Notes: generated from the sequence alone by a model not told the origin. Shown: positions 38,363 through 50,400, numbered from the stretch's first letter. The stretch: 64,000 nucleotides of DNA from Meriones unguiculatus (GCF_030254825.1 NC_083369.1:147739762-147803761), one strand, 5' to 3'. A program made the numbers and translations.

Positions 38363-38502
38363 GCACTTCCCGGTGTCGCACGGGGTAAATTCCTTATATT
38401 AAAACAAGGAGCATCTAGATTAAGTAAACTCTTATCTACTAAAGAGTTCTTTTTTTCCTCTCTTGGAGTGGGGCTAAGAGGTTGCCCCTCTCCTAGTTTT
38501 TT
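38344..38502 (-). pseudogene. pro-frame dUTPase, N-terminal remnant
   Basis: Reading the -1 frame after the slip site gives about 50 codons that include RATPGSAGLD, the first conserved motif of trimeric dUTPases, which betaretroviruses encode at the start of the pro frame. The frame then runs into the integrase-derived sequence and stops at TAA 38344-38346. The rest of dUTPase and the protease are missing. This remnant fixes the left edge of the internal deletion. Confidence 0.78.
38457..38502 (-). promoter_or_regulatory. gag-pro -1 ribosomal frameshift signal
   Basis: Minus-strand slippery heptamer A-AAA-AAC (38496-38502) sits in the gag frame directly before the gag TAG (38493-38495). About 7 nt after the heptamer an H-type pseudoknot can form: stem 1 GGGGC (38484-38488) with GCCCC (38470-38474), stem 2 CTCTT (38476-38480) with AAGAG (38460-38464). 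The arrangement is that of the MMTV gag-pro site. It now leads only into a short dUTPase remnant. Confidence 0.82.
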
Positions 38503-40082
38503 GATTTCTTTTCAGTCAGAGGAGTTCCATCTTTGTGGAACTTGGATTTACATTCATTTTTCCAATGTTTTTCTTTTTCACATCTAGGACATATTCCTGG
38601 GGCTGTAGTTCCTTTCTTTGTTCCCTTATTTTGGTCATCTTCAGGGCAAGCGTTTTTCCTATGACCTGGTTTCCCGCAATTATAGCAGGTAAAACTCCTT
38701 TCATTCTTTCCACCCCCATAGGTGGCCTTGATAAATTTAGAAATAGGGGTTCGATGCATGGCAGCTGCATATGCCATTCCTTGCATTACTGCTGGTGTGG
38801 CATCAGCACAAGCCTTGATATAATCCTGAAGGTTCCCCGTTTTCCTAATGGGCCTAATCAAGTCTTTACACAGAGCATTTGCATTTTCCCATGCCAGTTG
38901 TTTTAAAAGGAGGGAAGTCCCTTCACTAGGAGGCAACATCCTATTAATAGCTTCTTCAAGCCTAGCTATAAAAGCCTGATATGGTTCTTCCAACGTTTGT
39001 TTAATTCCTGCCAGCACAGTACCTGATCCTTCAGCAGGAGGAATAGCTCTCCATGCCGAAACAGCATTGGCCATAACCTCCTTAAGAACTTCCTTGGATA
39101 GTTTAGTCTGGCTTTCGGGAGTAATATATATTCCAGTTCCTAATAACATATCCAAGTTAGCTGTTTTTCCTTTTTTCCCTAATGGTGCCAAGGTAGTAGC
39201 CATAGATCTTCTGCATCTATCCTCATAATCTGTTCTCCACAATACATAATCTCCGGGAGACAGTACTGACTTAGCCGTCTGATGCCAGTCACTAGGAGTT
39301 AACCATTGACTTGCAATCAGGTCCAATACCTGAAGAGTAAAAGGAGCCGATGGTCCAGCAGTCTTAACTGCCGCTTGTAATTCTTTCAAAGTTTTTAGAG
39401 ATAAAGGCTCCCATTTTGGTTCATCATCTTGCCCTGCATTAATAACTGGGAAGCCAAATGTTATATCTCCAGTTTGCTTAGCTTCCTGTAATACGGCTTG
39501 AAAACCAATTGGAGGATGAGGCTTTCTCCTTAGTTTAGGAACAGGAAGAGCAAATGGAGATGCTTTAGGCGAAGCAGCCATGGCTGTAAAAAAGTCATGA
39601 TCTCTGTCCTCTGGATACATCTCATCCTTATAAGCTTGCTCTTCATCAAACAAATCATCAGAATCTCCCAATTCTAGACCTAGAGGCTCTTTAATAGGCG
39701 GCTTTATTGTAGCTCCATATTTACAATCTTTCTCAGTCAAAATTAAAGGTTGTTCCTCAAAATTAGAGCATATTTCCTCTGTTAATAATTCTAAATCAGA
39801 TTTTTCTGTTAATGCATCTCTGATCTGTAACCAGATAGGGAACATTTGCCTAGGTATTGGTTCCTCAGGATGATCAACAGCATACTTTTTCAAATCTTTA
39901 CCTAACCTTTTCCAATCTGGTAGAGTCAGGGAACCTTCCAGGGGATACCAAGGTGCTGCCCTCAACATATACTCATAAAACTGAGAAGCAGTTTCATCTG
40001 AAATTCGTAACCCCTTTTCTGAGAGCATATGCCTCAGAATGGACAGGAACATACGCTTGCCCTTTGAGCCAGAAATCCCCAT
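38493..40082 (-). CDS. gag: Gag polyprotein (open frame, 529 aa)
   Basis: Structural polyprotein that assembles the viral core. It starts at 40082 with MG (myristoylation context), 113 nt after the primer site, the only sensible Met. Residues 1 to about 210 cover matrix and a spacer with an acidic stretch; capsid probably starts at the proline of FPVINAG (about 212). The major homology region lies near 360-380 (EEPYQAFIARLEEAI). Nucleocapsid has two CCHC zinc knuckles, CYNCGKPGHRKNAC (about 466-479) and CPRCEKEKHWKNEC (about 498-511). I see no PPxY late motif; a PSAP at about 243 falls in capsid. Length is somewhat below the usual 590-650 aa of the group. The frame has no stop or frameshift, the only viral gene here in that state. 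Whether it is expressed is unknown. Confidence 0.93.
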   Translation of the reverse strand: MGISGSKGKRMFLSILRHMLSEKGLRISDETASQFYEYMLRAAPWYPLEGSLTLPDWKRLGKDLKKYAVDHPEEPIPRQMFPIWLQIRDALTEKSDLELLTEEICSNFEEQPLILTEKDCKYGATIKPPIKEPLGLELGDSDDLFDEEQAYKDEMYPEDRDHDFFTAMAASPKASPFALPVPKLRRKPHPPIGFQAVLQEAKQTGDITFGFPVINAGQDDEPKWEPLSLKTLKELQAAVKTAGPSAPFTLQVLDLIASQWLTPSDWHQTAKSVLSPGDYVLWRTDYEDRCRRSMATTLAPLGKKGKTANLDMLLGTGIYITPESQTKLSKEVLKEVMANAVSAWRAIPPAEGSGTVLAGIKQTLEEPYQAFIARLEEAINRMLPPSEGTSLLLKQLAWENANALCKDLIRPIRKTGNLQDYIKACADATPAVMQGMAYAAAMHRTPISKFIKATYGGGKNERSFTCYNCGKPGHRKNACPEDDQNKGTKKGTTAPGICPRCEKEKHWKNECKSKFHKDGTPLTEKKSKN

Positions 40083-40215
40083 GATATTCTTGATTCCCTG
40101 CCCTTAACCACAAGCTTATCTGTGGCGGGTCTGCAGCACCCTGCGGCAGGATCCGATCCTTCCCTGATTGCCTTTTTGTGCTTACCTGTCTTCAAGTCCC
40201 TGTTCGGGCGCCACC
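40083..40215 (-). other. Proviral 5' leader between LTR and gag
   Basis: Contains the primer-binding site at its LTR end, then about 113 nt of untranslated leader before the gag ATG. This region would hold packaging and splice-donor signals in a working virus; I could not assign them with confidence. Confidence 0.7.
40196..40213 (-). promoter_or_regulatory. Primer-binding site, tRNA-Lys3
   Basis: Minus strand TGGCGCCCGAACAGGGAC, two bases inside the 5' LTR. It is complementary to the 3' end of tRNA-Lys(UUU) (Lys3), the primer used by MMTV and lentiviruses, and distinct from the Lys1,2 site of other betaretroviruses. All 18 positions fit. Confidence 0.95.
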
Positions 40216-41192
40216 TGCCACCGACCGGCCCGGGAGGTCAGGGCAAATTCCGACTCAGGGTCCTTGGAAGATCTCAGGAGGGAAGGATTCGGCGCGACAG
40301 ACAACACAGACTCAGTGAGTTCTTATGCTGCTGCAAAACTTTACTGTTTCAGTAGTCAATTTATACAGTCAGAAAAAACCATTAAGAGGAATTTGTAAGA
40401 GTGCCAAGATAGGTGGCCACGTAGTACAGATAGTCATCAAACATAACTTCTAAGAAAAGACCATAAAAAGATCAAAGATTCAACTAAAAAAGGCTGATAT
40501 TATCATAACAAGCGTGATCAATCAACCTTGCTTAACCCCTGATCAAGACCATAGCGGGACAAGTTCCAGAGCGTTAGGCTCAGTATAGACATTCTTATGC
40601 TAATCTTGCCTTTGATTTTAAACGTTTTCAAAATGTTTTTTTTAGGCTTCATAACTTTTATAAACATCTGCCTCTGCTTTTCATCCCCTGTTTTTTTTAC
40701 GTCATGTACTATCATAAGGTTCACTAACTGCATCAGCTACTTGGAACAGAATACGTTCCTATCCTGGGAAGATAAAGTAAAGCTAAATTTAGTGATAAAC
40801 TAGAATTATTTTGCAACTGATTACTTGAAAATATTATCAGAATTGTTACATATAGCATTTCTAAGAGTTGATTCAAGCCCAGTCTCAATGAATTGAATTT
40901 CCTCTATTGAGACATAATTTCTGGGAAAGCAGGGCTTTCAAAGATGCCCCCAATTCTTTCCAAGAGGTGTATGCAATCGCTATGAGACAAAGCAGAAATT
41001 CAAAAGTGAAACCAAGCCATCCGAGTTACCCCAGCCATTTCCTCATCCCAGGAGGCCCGAGTCTTCGCCTAAACAAATGTCCAGGCTTCAGAGCCTTATC
41101 CATCCCCTTGGAGAACTTCATGCTCCTACAGGTTTCACCAAGCTTGTCACAGGGCTGTTGAAGCCTGCGCAGGTGGCGAGACGGACGTGGCA
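40216..41192 (-). repeat. 5' LTR of the provirus (977 bp)
   Basis: Same ends and length as 34784-35760. It carries TATAAAAG at 40655-40662 and AGTAAA at 40340-40345 on the minus strand. At ten of the 13 differing sites it keeps C where the 3' LTR has T on the plus strand. It is followed by the GAGGAG duplication and then array sequence. Confidence 0.95.
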
Positions 41193-41198
41193 GAGGAG
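41193..41198. repeat. Right target-site duplication of provirus
   Basis: GAGGAG, identical to 34778-34783, followed by AACTAAGTAAGG exactly as at the empty site in G2 (11774 onward). Confidence 0.9.
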
Positions 41199-41495
41199 AA
41201 CTAAGTAAGGAGGAAGAGTTGTGAGGAGAAGTACTGCTTGACTGACTGTGAGAGGAGGATTGAGTGAGGAGGACTAAGTGGAGAGGAAGGCTGCATGAGG
41301 AAGAGCCCTTTGAGAGAAGAAAGACTGCTTTAAGGAGAGGACTACGTTAGAACTGAGTGAAGATGACTGATTTAGGTGGAGGAGAGCGTGAGAAGGTTAA
41401 GGACTGAGTGAGGAGGAAGACTAAGGGAAGAGGAGGACTGAGTCTTGATTAGGAATGAGTGAGGAGGAGGACTGAATGACAAGAAGGGATGAGTA

Positions 41496-44400
41496 AATTA
41501 TGACATCACAATGGAATAATAACATCACTATGGTATTATGATATCACAATGGAAATAAGACATCACAATTCAATTGGGATATCACAATGGTATTGTGACA
41601 TCAGAATGGATTTTTGACATTAAAGTGGCATTATGACAACACAAAGTTATTGCGATATCACAATGTCATTATGACATAATAACAGTATTATATAATCATA
41701 CGGGAATTATGGCATCATAATGGAATTATGACATCGCAAAGAATTGTGAACTCACAGTGGAATTACGATATCATAACAGTACTATGCTGTCACAATAGAA
41801 TTATGACATCATAACAGTATTTTGAAATTTCACAGTGGTATGTTGACATCATACTGGAATTATGACATAACATGGAATTATCAGCCCACAATAATGATTG
41901 TGATATAAGAATGGATTTGTGATATCAAAGTGTCAATTGTGATATCACAATAATATTGTGATATAAGAATGGCATTATTACATCATAATGGAATTATGAC
42001 ATTACTATTTTTCTTGTGCCATCACAATAGAATTATGATATCGCAACGTCATAGCAACATCGCATTGTCATTATGACATCATAAAGGTGTTATGACATCA
42101 CAAAGTAATTAGGACACCATAATACACTTTTTACATCAAAATGGAATAGTGGCAACAAATGGAGGTATGACATCACAAAGTTATTAAGTAATCATGCGGG
42201 CAGTGTGACATCATAACGATATTATGACATAACAAAGGTATTGTGAATTCACAATGGAATTATGACATCATAAAACTATAATGGCATCATAACGGTATTA
42301 TGACATCACAATGGAATCAAGGTATCACAAGACAATTATAACATCACAGTGCATTTATGCCTTCGAAACAGTGTTTTGACAACCCAAAGGAAGCATGATA
42401 TCACAACGGAATGATGACATCACAAAGGCATTTTGAAATTAGAATGGATTCGTGACCTCAAAGGAGCATTATGACATCACAAATTTAGTGTGACATCACA
42501 ATGACATTACAACATCATAACAGTATTATATCATCATTTTGGCGTTATGACATCATATGGGCATAACGACATCACAAAGATAATATGACATCACAAGGTC
42601 ATTACAACATCACAATTTATTTATGACATCATAATTGAATTATGGCATCACATTGGAATCATGACATCACAATATTACTGTGACTTCACAATGGAACTGT
42701 GACATGAAAATGTGTTAGTGTCAAGTGTCATCACAATTGAATGATATCACAAAGGAATGATATCACGATGTCATTATGACATCACAAGATGATTATGACA
42801 TCATAACAGGATAATGACATCATAACAGGATAATGACATCATACTGGCACTATGAAATCATAAAGGTATTGTGACAGCACAATGGAATTGTGACATCACT
42901 ATGTTATTTTCAACATGTAATGGCCTTGTGACATCACAATGCTTTTGTGACATCAAAATGTTATGAGATCACAATGGAAATATGACATGACAAGATCACT
43001 GTGACGTCACAATGCATTTATGACATCATAACCGTGTTATGACATCACAATGGAAACATGCCATCTTAATGGAATTATGTCATCACAATGGTATTGTGAC
43101 ATCAGAATGGATTTATGACATCAAAGTGGCAATATGACATCACACAGTTATTGTAACATGACCATGGCATAATGTCTTCACAACTGCATTATGACATCAC
43201 AACGATATTTTGGCATCACTATGCCATTATGACGTCATAAGAGTATTATGTAATCATACTGGCATTATGACATAATAATGGTGTAATGACATCAAAAAGT
43301 TATTGTGTCGTTATAGCAACATAATGGAATCATGATGTCATAATGACTTTCTGACATCACATGGAATTATGAGATCACAATATTTTGTGACATCAAAAAG
43401 TTATGACATCACAATAGAAATATGACATCATAAAATCATTGTGGCACCACACTATAATCATGATGTCACAATTCCACAATGGAATTAGGACATCACAATG
43501 TAATTATGACATCACAAGTATATAATAATATCACAGAGTGATTGTGACCTCACAATGTACTTATTAATTCACATTGGAATTATGGCATCACAATGTATTA
43601 TGATATCAAAAGTTTTTGTGATGTCACAATTGTATTATGACATCATAATGGTATTATGACATCAAAATGGAAGTATGACAGCCGAATGGGCAATGATATA
43701 ACAATTGGATGAGGATAACACAATGGAATTATGACCTCACAATGGGATTGTGACAACACAGTGGAATTATGACATCAAAGTGGTATTATGATATCACAAT
43801 GGTGTTATGTGATCAAAATGGAAATATGACATCACAGTATTATTTTGACCTCACAATGGTATTATAATATCACAATGAAAATATGGCATCACTATGGTTT
43901 TATGACATCACAATTGTATTGGGACATCACAATGGCTTTATATCATCTTAAGGAATTATGACATCACAATGGAATTATGACATCCTAAGACATTGTGTCA
44001 TGAAAAAGTTATTATGACATCATAACAGTATTATATCATCAGAATGGTATTATGACATCACAATGTTTAGACATCACAATGGAATTATGACATCACAATG
44101 GAATTGTGACATCACTATGTTATTTTAGACATATAATGGCCTTGTGACATCACACTGCTTTTGTGACATCAAAATGTTATGACATCCCAATGGAAATATG
44201 ACATTACAAGGTCACTGTGACATCATAATACATTTATGACAGCATAACCGTGTTCTGACATCACAATGGAATCATGCCATCTCAACGGAATTATGACATC
44301 ACAATGGTATTGTGACATCAGGATGGTTTTCTGATATCAAATTGGCATGCTGATATCACAAAAATTATTATGAAATCAGAATGGCACTATGTCTTCGAAC

Positions 44401-44630
44401 TGTATTGTGACATCAAAATGTTATGACATCCTAATGGAATTATGACATCACAATGCAATTATGCCCTCATAGTGGTACTGTGAGAGCAGAATGGCTTTAT
44501 GATATCACAATGGAATTTTGGCCTCAGAATGTTATTGTGAAATCACAATGGTATTTTGACATCATAATATTATTGTGAGAGCACAATGGTTTTTTTGCCA
44601 TCACAATAGTATTATGGCATCACAATGGTA
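41496..44630. repeat. T-family block T5
   Basis: 19-bp array of about 3.1 kb, partner of T2 (roughly 4% mismatch by hand over two sampled stretches). Two units carry a perfect TGACGTCA (43002-43009 and 43230-43237) in place of the usual TGACATCA. Standard junctions at both ends. No gene is seen. Confidence 0.92.
43002..43009. promoter_or_regulatory. Perfect CRE palindrome TGACGTCA in T5
   Basis: The common unit has TGACATCA; here the palindromic CREB/ATF site TGACGTCA is complete. Another lies at 43230-43237. Binding is inferred from the motif only. Confidence 0.4.
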
Positions 44631-47467
44631 GAGACGACCAAGTTAGGAGGAGTTGGGAGACTGAGTGAGGAAACAGACTCAGTGAGCAGATCAACTGCGT
44701 GAGGAGGATGACTGAGTGATAATGAGGAGCACTGAGTGAAGAGGATGACAGTGATTGGAGGAGGAGGACTGAGTGAAGAATTAGAGGTTTGAGTGAGTAG
44801 TAGGACTAAGTGAGGAGGACTGCATGAAGAGGAGGAATGTGGGAAGTGGAGGATGAATGAATGAACATGAGGAAGGCTGAGTAAGGAGGACTGAGTGGGA
44901 ATGAGGAGGACTTGTTAGGAGAAGGAATTTGTGAGGAGGATTACTGAGTGAAGGGGAGGAGTACTGATTTAATAGGAGGACTGAATGAGTAGGAGGACTG
45001 TATGAAGAGAAGGATTGAGGGAGGCAGACTGAGGGAGGCCTGATTCAGGTAGAGCACACAGTGAAGAGGAATAGGACTGAATGAGAAGGAGGAGGACTAA
45101 GTGAGGAGGAGGTCTATGTGAGGAGAAAGACTGCTTGAAGGAGAGGACTGCCTGAGGAGGATTGATTAAAGAGGACTGAGTGAGGTGTAGGAGGACTGAA
45201 TGATGATGAGGAGGACTGAGAGCAGTGGAGGAGTAATGAATGTGGACAACTGAGTGAGGATGAGTACAGAGTCATAATTGGTAGGACTGAGAGGCAGAAG
45301 AGGAATAATTGTAGATGACGACTGTGTGACTAGGAAGACTGAGCGAAGAGGATAACTGAGACAGAGATGGAAGATTGAGTGAAAACAATGACTAAGTGAA
45401 GAGCAGGAATGAGTGAGGAGATGATTGAGTAAGGAGGAGGACAGAGTGAGGATGAGGACGATTAAGTCAGAAAGTGGACTGTGAAAGGAGGAGGAGCACT
45501 GAGAGAGAAGGAGGAATAAATGAGGGGAAGGTCTGTATGAGGAGGAGGACTGAGTGAGGAGGACTGAGTGAGGAAGTATAGGACTCAGGAAGAAGTACTA
45601 AGTGTGGATGAGTACTGTATGAGTAGGACGACTGCTTGAGAGAGAGGACTGAGTGAGGGGAATGAGTGAGGAGAACTGAATGTGGAGGAGGAGGACTGAG
45701 TGATGAGAAGGAGGGTTGAGTGAGGAAGAGGAGGACTGAATGACATAGTGGAGGATGGGTGCAAAGGAAGACTGAGTGAGCAGCATGACTGAGTTTGGAG
45801 GAGGAAGACTGAGTGATGAGGAAGCCTGAGAGAGTAGGATGACTGTGTGAAGAGGTAGACTGTGTGAGGAGGACTGAGTGCCTAGGAAGATTGAGTTTTG
45901 AGGAGGACTAGGTAAGTAAGAGGAATGACAGAGGAGGAGGACTGAGTGAGGGTGAGTTAGGAGGAGGACTGAGTGAAGAAGAGGATTAACTTAGGAGGTG
46001 GAAGTCTGAATATGGAGGAGGTTCAAGTAAGAAGGAAGACTGAGTGAGAATGAGGACAGAGTGAGGAGGAGAACTGAGTAAACAGAAGAAGACTGAGTGA
46101 GGAAGAGAAGGAAGAGAAATGAGTTACAAGGAGGAAGACCGAATGAGGAAGAGGACTGAGGAAGGAGAAGAATGAGTGAGAAGGAAGAGGACTGAATGTG
46201 GAGTGGAGGAGTTCTGAGTGAGGAGAAGGACTGCCTGGAGAGAAGAACTGTGTGAAGAAGAGGACTGGGTGAGCAGGAGGACTGTGTTAGTTGACAAGGA
46301 CTGTGTGCGGATGAAGAGTGATTGAGGAGGCAGAGGAATGAGTGAGTAGGATGACTTAGTGAGGAAGAGGACTGACTGAGAAGGGCTACGTGAGTCTCAG
46401 GAGGACTGTGTAAGGAGGAGGATGAGGATTGAATGAGTAGGAGGACTTTGAAAGAAGGAAGAGGACTGAGTGAGGAGGAGGATTGAGTAAGAAAGAGGAT
46501 GACCGTGTTTGGAGTAGGAATGTGAGATTAGGAACACTCACTGAAAGGAGGACTTAGGGACTAAGAACAGTCCTTAACACGGAATACTGAGTGAGGAGGA
46601 CAGAGTAAAGAAGACTGAGTGAGGAGGAGAAATGAGTGAGAAGGAAGAATATGAGAGGAGGAGGAGTGAGAGAAGAAGAGGACTGAGAGTGGAGCACGAA
46701 GATAGTGTGAAGAAGAGGACAGATTGATTGGGAGAACTGAGTCAGAAGGATTAAGTGAGTTAGACTAATTGAAGAGGGGGAATCATTGAGGAGGAGGAAA
46801 GAGAGAGGAGGATGGTGACTGTGTCGTGAGGAGGATTGTTTGGATGGAGGACTGAATGAGAAGGACTAATTGAGGACAACAGAGTGCAGTGAAGGACTGA
46901 GTAATTAGAAGGCGAAATGAATAAGAAGTAGGACTTCACTGAGTAGGAGCATGAAGGAGTGAGGAGGAAGAATTGAGTGACAAAGAGGACTGAATGAATT
47001 GGGGGAATGAGTGAGAAGATGGACAAAGTAAGGGTTAGTTGGTCGAGCTTAAAGGAGGAATGAGTGAGGAGGAGGACAGAGAGAGGAGGAGGAAAAGTGT
47101 GTGATGAGGAAGACAGATTGAATGCTAGGAGGAGTGAGGCGGACTGTGTTAGGAGGAGGAGTGAGTTAGGTGGAGGAGAACTAAGTGAGGAGGAAGAGTT
47201 GTAAGGAGGAGTACTGCTGGACAAACTGTCTGAGGAGGACTGAATGAGGAGGACTAAGTGAGGAGGAGGGCTGCATGACGAAGAGCCCTTTGAGAAAAGA
47301 AAGACTGCTTTAATGAGAGGACTGCGTAAGAACTGAGTGAAGAGGACTGATTTAGGAACATGAGAGAGTGAGAAGGTTAAGGATTGAGTGAGGAGGATTA
47401 AGGGAAGAAGAGGACTGAGTTTTGAATAGGAGTGAGGATGAGAACTGAATGACAAGAAGGAATGAGT
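44631..47467. repeat. G-family block G6
   Basis: 17-bp purine-rich array of about 2.8 kb, partner of G3. It holds the hairpin island at about 46530-46580 (stem CTTAG/CTAAG at 46553-46565). An empty paralogue of the provirus site lies near 47170. Minus-strand open frames are repeat artefacts. Confidence 0.9.
46549..46574. repeat. Hairpin island in G6
   Basis: CTTAG-GGA-CTAAG with flanking GGAC and GTCC, the same structure as in G3 and G8. The loop differs by one base while the stem is unchanged. Confidence 0.55.
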
Positions 47468-50400
47468 AATTACGACATCACAATGTAATTATCACATCAC
47501 AATTGTATTATGATATTTCAATGTAAATGGTATTGTGACATCAGAATGGATTTATGACATCAAAGTAGCATTATGGCATCAGAAATATATTGTGACATCA
47601 CAATGATTTATGACATCATAACAGTATTATGTAATCATACAAGAATTATCGCATCATACTGGGATTACAACATCACAAAGGTATTGTGAACTCACAATGG
47701 AATTATGACATCATAACAGTAATGTGCTGTCACAATAGAATTATGACATCATAACAGTATTATGAAATCACAGTGGTATTTTGACATTCTAATGGAATTA
47801 TGAGATCACAAAGGTATTATGACATCACAATGATATTGTGACCTAAGAATGGCATTATTACATCACAAAGGAAATATGAAGTTACTATTTTTCTGGTGCC
47901 ATCACAATGGAATTATGACATCATTGTGTAATGATGACATCAAATGCTTTTATGACTTCAGAATGATATTTTGACATTACAATGCTATTAAAGTCACAAT
48001 GAAATTATTACATCACAACATCATAGCAACATCGCATTGTGATTATGACATCATAAAGGTGTTATGACATCACAGAGTAATTAGGACACCATAATACTCT
48101 TTTTACATCAAACTGGAATAGTGGCAACACAATGGAGTTATGACATCACAAAATGATTAAGTAATCATGCGGGCAGTATGACACAATAAGGATTTTATGA
48201 CATCAGAGAGGTATTGAGAATTCACAATGGAATTATGATATCATAAAGCTATAATGGCATAATAACGGTATTACGACATCACAATGGAATCACAACATCA
48301 CAAGACCATTATAACATCACAGTGAATTTATGACATCAAAACAGTGTTTTGACAAAACAAAGAACCATGACATCACAACGGAATAATGACATCACAAAGG
48401 TATTTTGAAATTAGAATGGATTTGTGACATCAAAGGAGCATTATGACATCACAAATTTAGTGTGACATCACAAAGACATTATGACATCACAACAGTATTA
48501 CATCATTATTTGGGCGTTAAGACATCATAAGGGCATAATGACATCACAAAGGTAATGTGACATCACAAGGTCATTACGACATCACAATTTATTTTTGACA
48601 TCATAACTGAATTATGGCATCACATTGGAATCATGACATCACAATGTTATTGTGACTTCACAATGGAACTGTGACATGAAAATGTGTTAGTGTCAAGTGT
48701 CATCACAAATGGTATCACAAAGGAATTATATGTCACATAATGACATCACGATGTCATTATGACATCACAAGATGATTATGATATCATAAAAGGATAATGA
48801 CATCATAACAGGATAATGACATCATACTGGCTTTATGAAATCATAAAGGTATTGTGACATCACAATGGAATTGTGACATCCTATGTTATTTTCGACATAT
48901 AATGGCCTTGTGACATCACAACACTTTTGTGACATCAAAATGTTATGACATCACAATGGAAATATGACATGACAAGGTCACTGTGACATCACAATGCATT
49001 TATGACATCATAACCGTGTTGTGACATCACAGTGGAAATCATGCCATCACAATGGAATTATGTCATCACAATGGTACTGTGACATCAGTATGGATTTATG
49101 ACATCAAAGTGGCAATATGACATCACACAGTTATTATAACATGACCATGGCATTATGTCTTCACAACTGCATTATGACATCACAACGTCATTTTGGCATC
49201 ACTATGCCATTATGACATCATAAAAATTTTATGTAATCATACTGCAGTATGACATAATATTGGTGTAATGACATCAAAACGTTATTGTGTCGTTATGGCA
49301 ATATAATGGAATCATGACTTTCTGACATCACATGGAATTATGAGATCACAATGTTTTTGTGACATCAAAATGTTATGACATCACAATAGAAATATGACAT
49401 CATAAAATCATTGTGGCACCACGCTGTAATCATGATGTCACAATTCCACAATGGAATTAGGACATCACAATGTAATTATGACATCACAAGTATAGAATAA
49501 TATCACAGAGTGATTGTGACCTCAAAATGTAATTATTAATTCACATTGGAATTATGACATCACAATGTATTATGATATCAAAAGTTTTTGTGATGTCACA
49601 ATTGTATTATGACTTCATAATGGTATTATGACATCAAAATGGAAGTATGACAGCCGAATGGGCAATGATATAACAATTGGATGAGGATAACACAATGGAA
49701 ATATGACCTCACAATGGGATTGTGACAACACAGTGGAATTATGACATCAAAGTTGTATTATGACATCACAATGGTATTATGTGATCAAAATTGAAATATG
49801 ACATCACAGTATTAATTTGACCTCACAATGGGATTATAATATCACAATGAAAATATAGCATCACTATGGTTTTATGACATCACAATTGTATTGGGACGTC
49901 ACAATGGCATTATGTCATCTTAAGGATGGAATTATGACATCCTAAGACATTGTGTTATTACAAAGTTATTATGACATCATAACAGTATTATATCATCACA
50001 ATGGTATTATAACATCACAATGTATTGACAATATTTTGACATCATAAGAAAATTATGACATCACAATGGAGTTGTGACATCACTATGTTATTTTCGATCT
50101 ATAATGGTATTGTGACATCACACTGCTTTTGTGACATTAAAATGTTATGTCATCCCAGTGGAAATATGACATTACAAGGTGACTGTGACATCACAATACA
50201 TTTATGACATCATAATCTTGTTATGACATCACAATGGAATCATGCCATCTCAATGGAATTATGACATAACAACGGTATTGTGGCATGCTGATATCACAAA
50301 AATTATTGTGAAATCACAATGGCATTATGTCTTCAAAACTGTATTATGACATCACAATGTTATGACATCCTAATGGAATTATGACATCAAAATTCAATTA

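Larger units (their letters stand above)
34784..41192 (-). mobile_element. Class II betaretrovirus-like endogenous provirus, internally deleted
   Basis: Full proviral frame of 6,409 bp in minus orientation. Order in its own sense: 5' LTR 41192-40216, Lys3 primer site, gag, frameshift signal, start of dUTPase, deletion, integrase, env, polypurine tract, 3' LTR 35760-34784. Both LTRs are 977 bp with TGCCAC...GTGGCA ends and differ at 13 sites. The Lys3 primer, gag-pro A-AAA-AAC slip site, dUTPase in the pro frame and a two-zinc-knuckle Gag together identify a betaretrovirus-type element. It is defective: most of dUTPase and all of protease, RT and RNase H are gone, integrase has a TAG, and env has a frameshift and a TGA. 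Only gag is fully open. LTR divergence of 1.3% implies a young insertion, a few million years or less at usual mammalian neutral rates (inference). Confidence 0.95.
30524..41495. repeat. G-family block G5, split by the provirus
   Basis: 17-bp purine-rich array present as 30524-34783 and 41193-41495. The two parts rejoin exactly to the sequence of G2 when the provirus and one GAGGAG are removed. An empty paralogue of the solo-LTR site is at about 34147. Long minus-strand open frames at 32034-34633 are repeat artefacts. Confidence 0.9.

Noticed and set aside
38535..38906. Plus-strand open frames antisense to gag (also 39857-40084, 40122-40398)
   Set aside because: They are shadows of gag or the leader, with no domain or promoter evidence.
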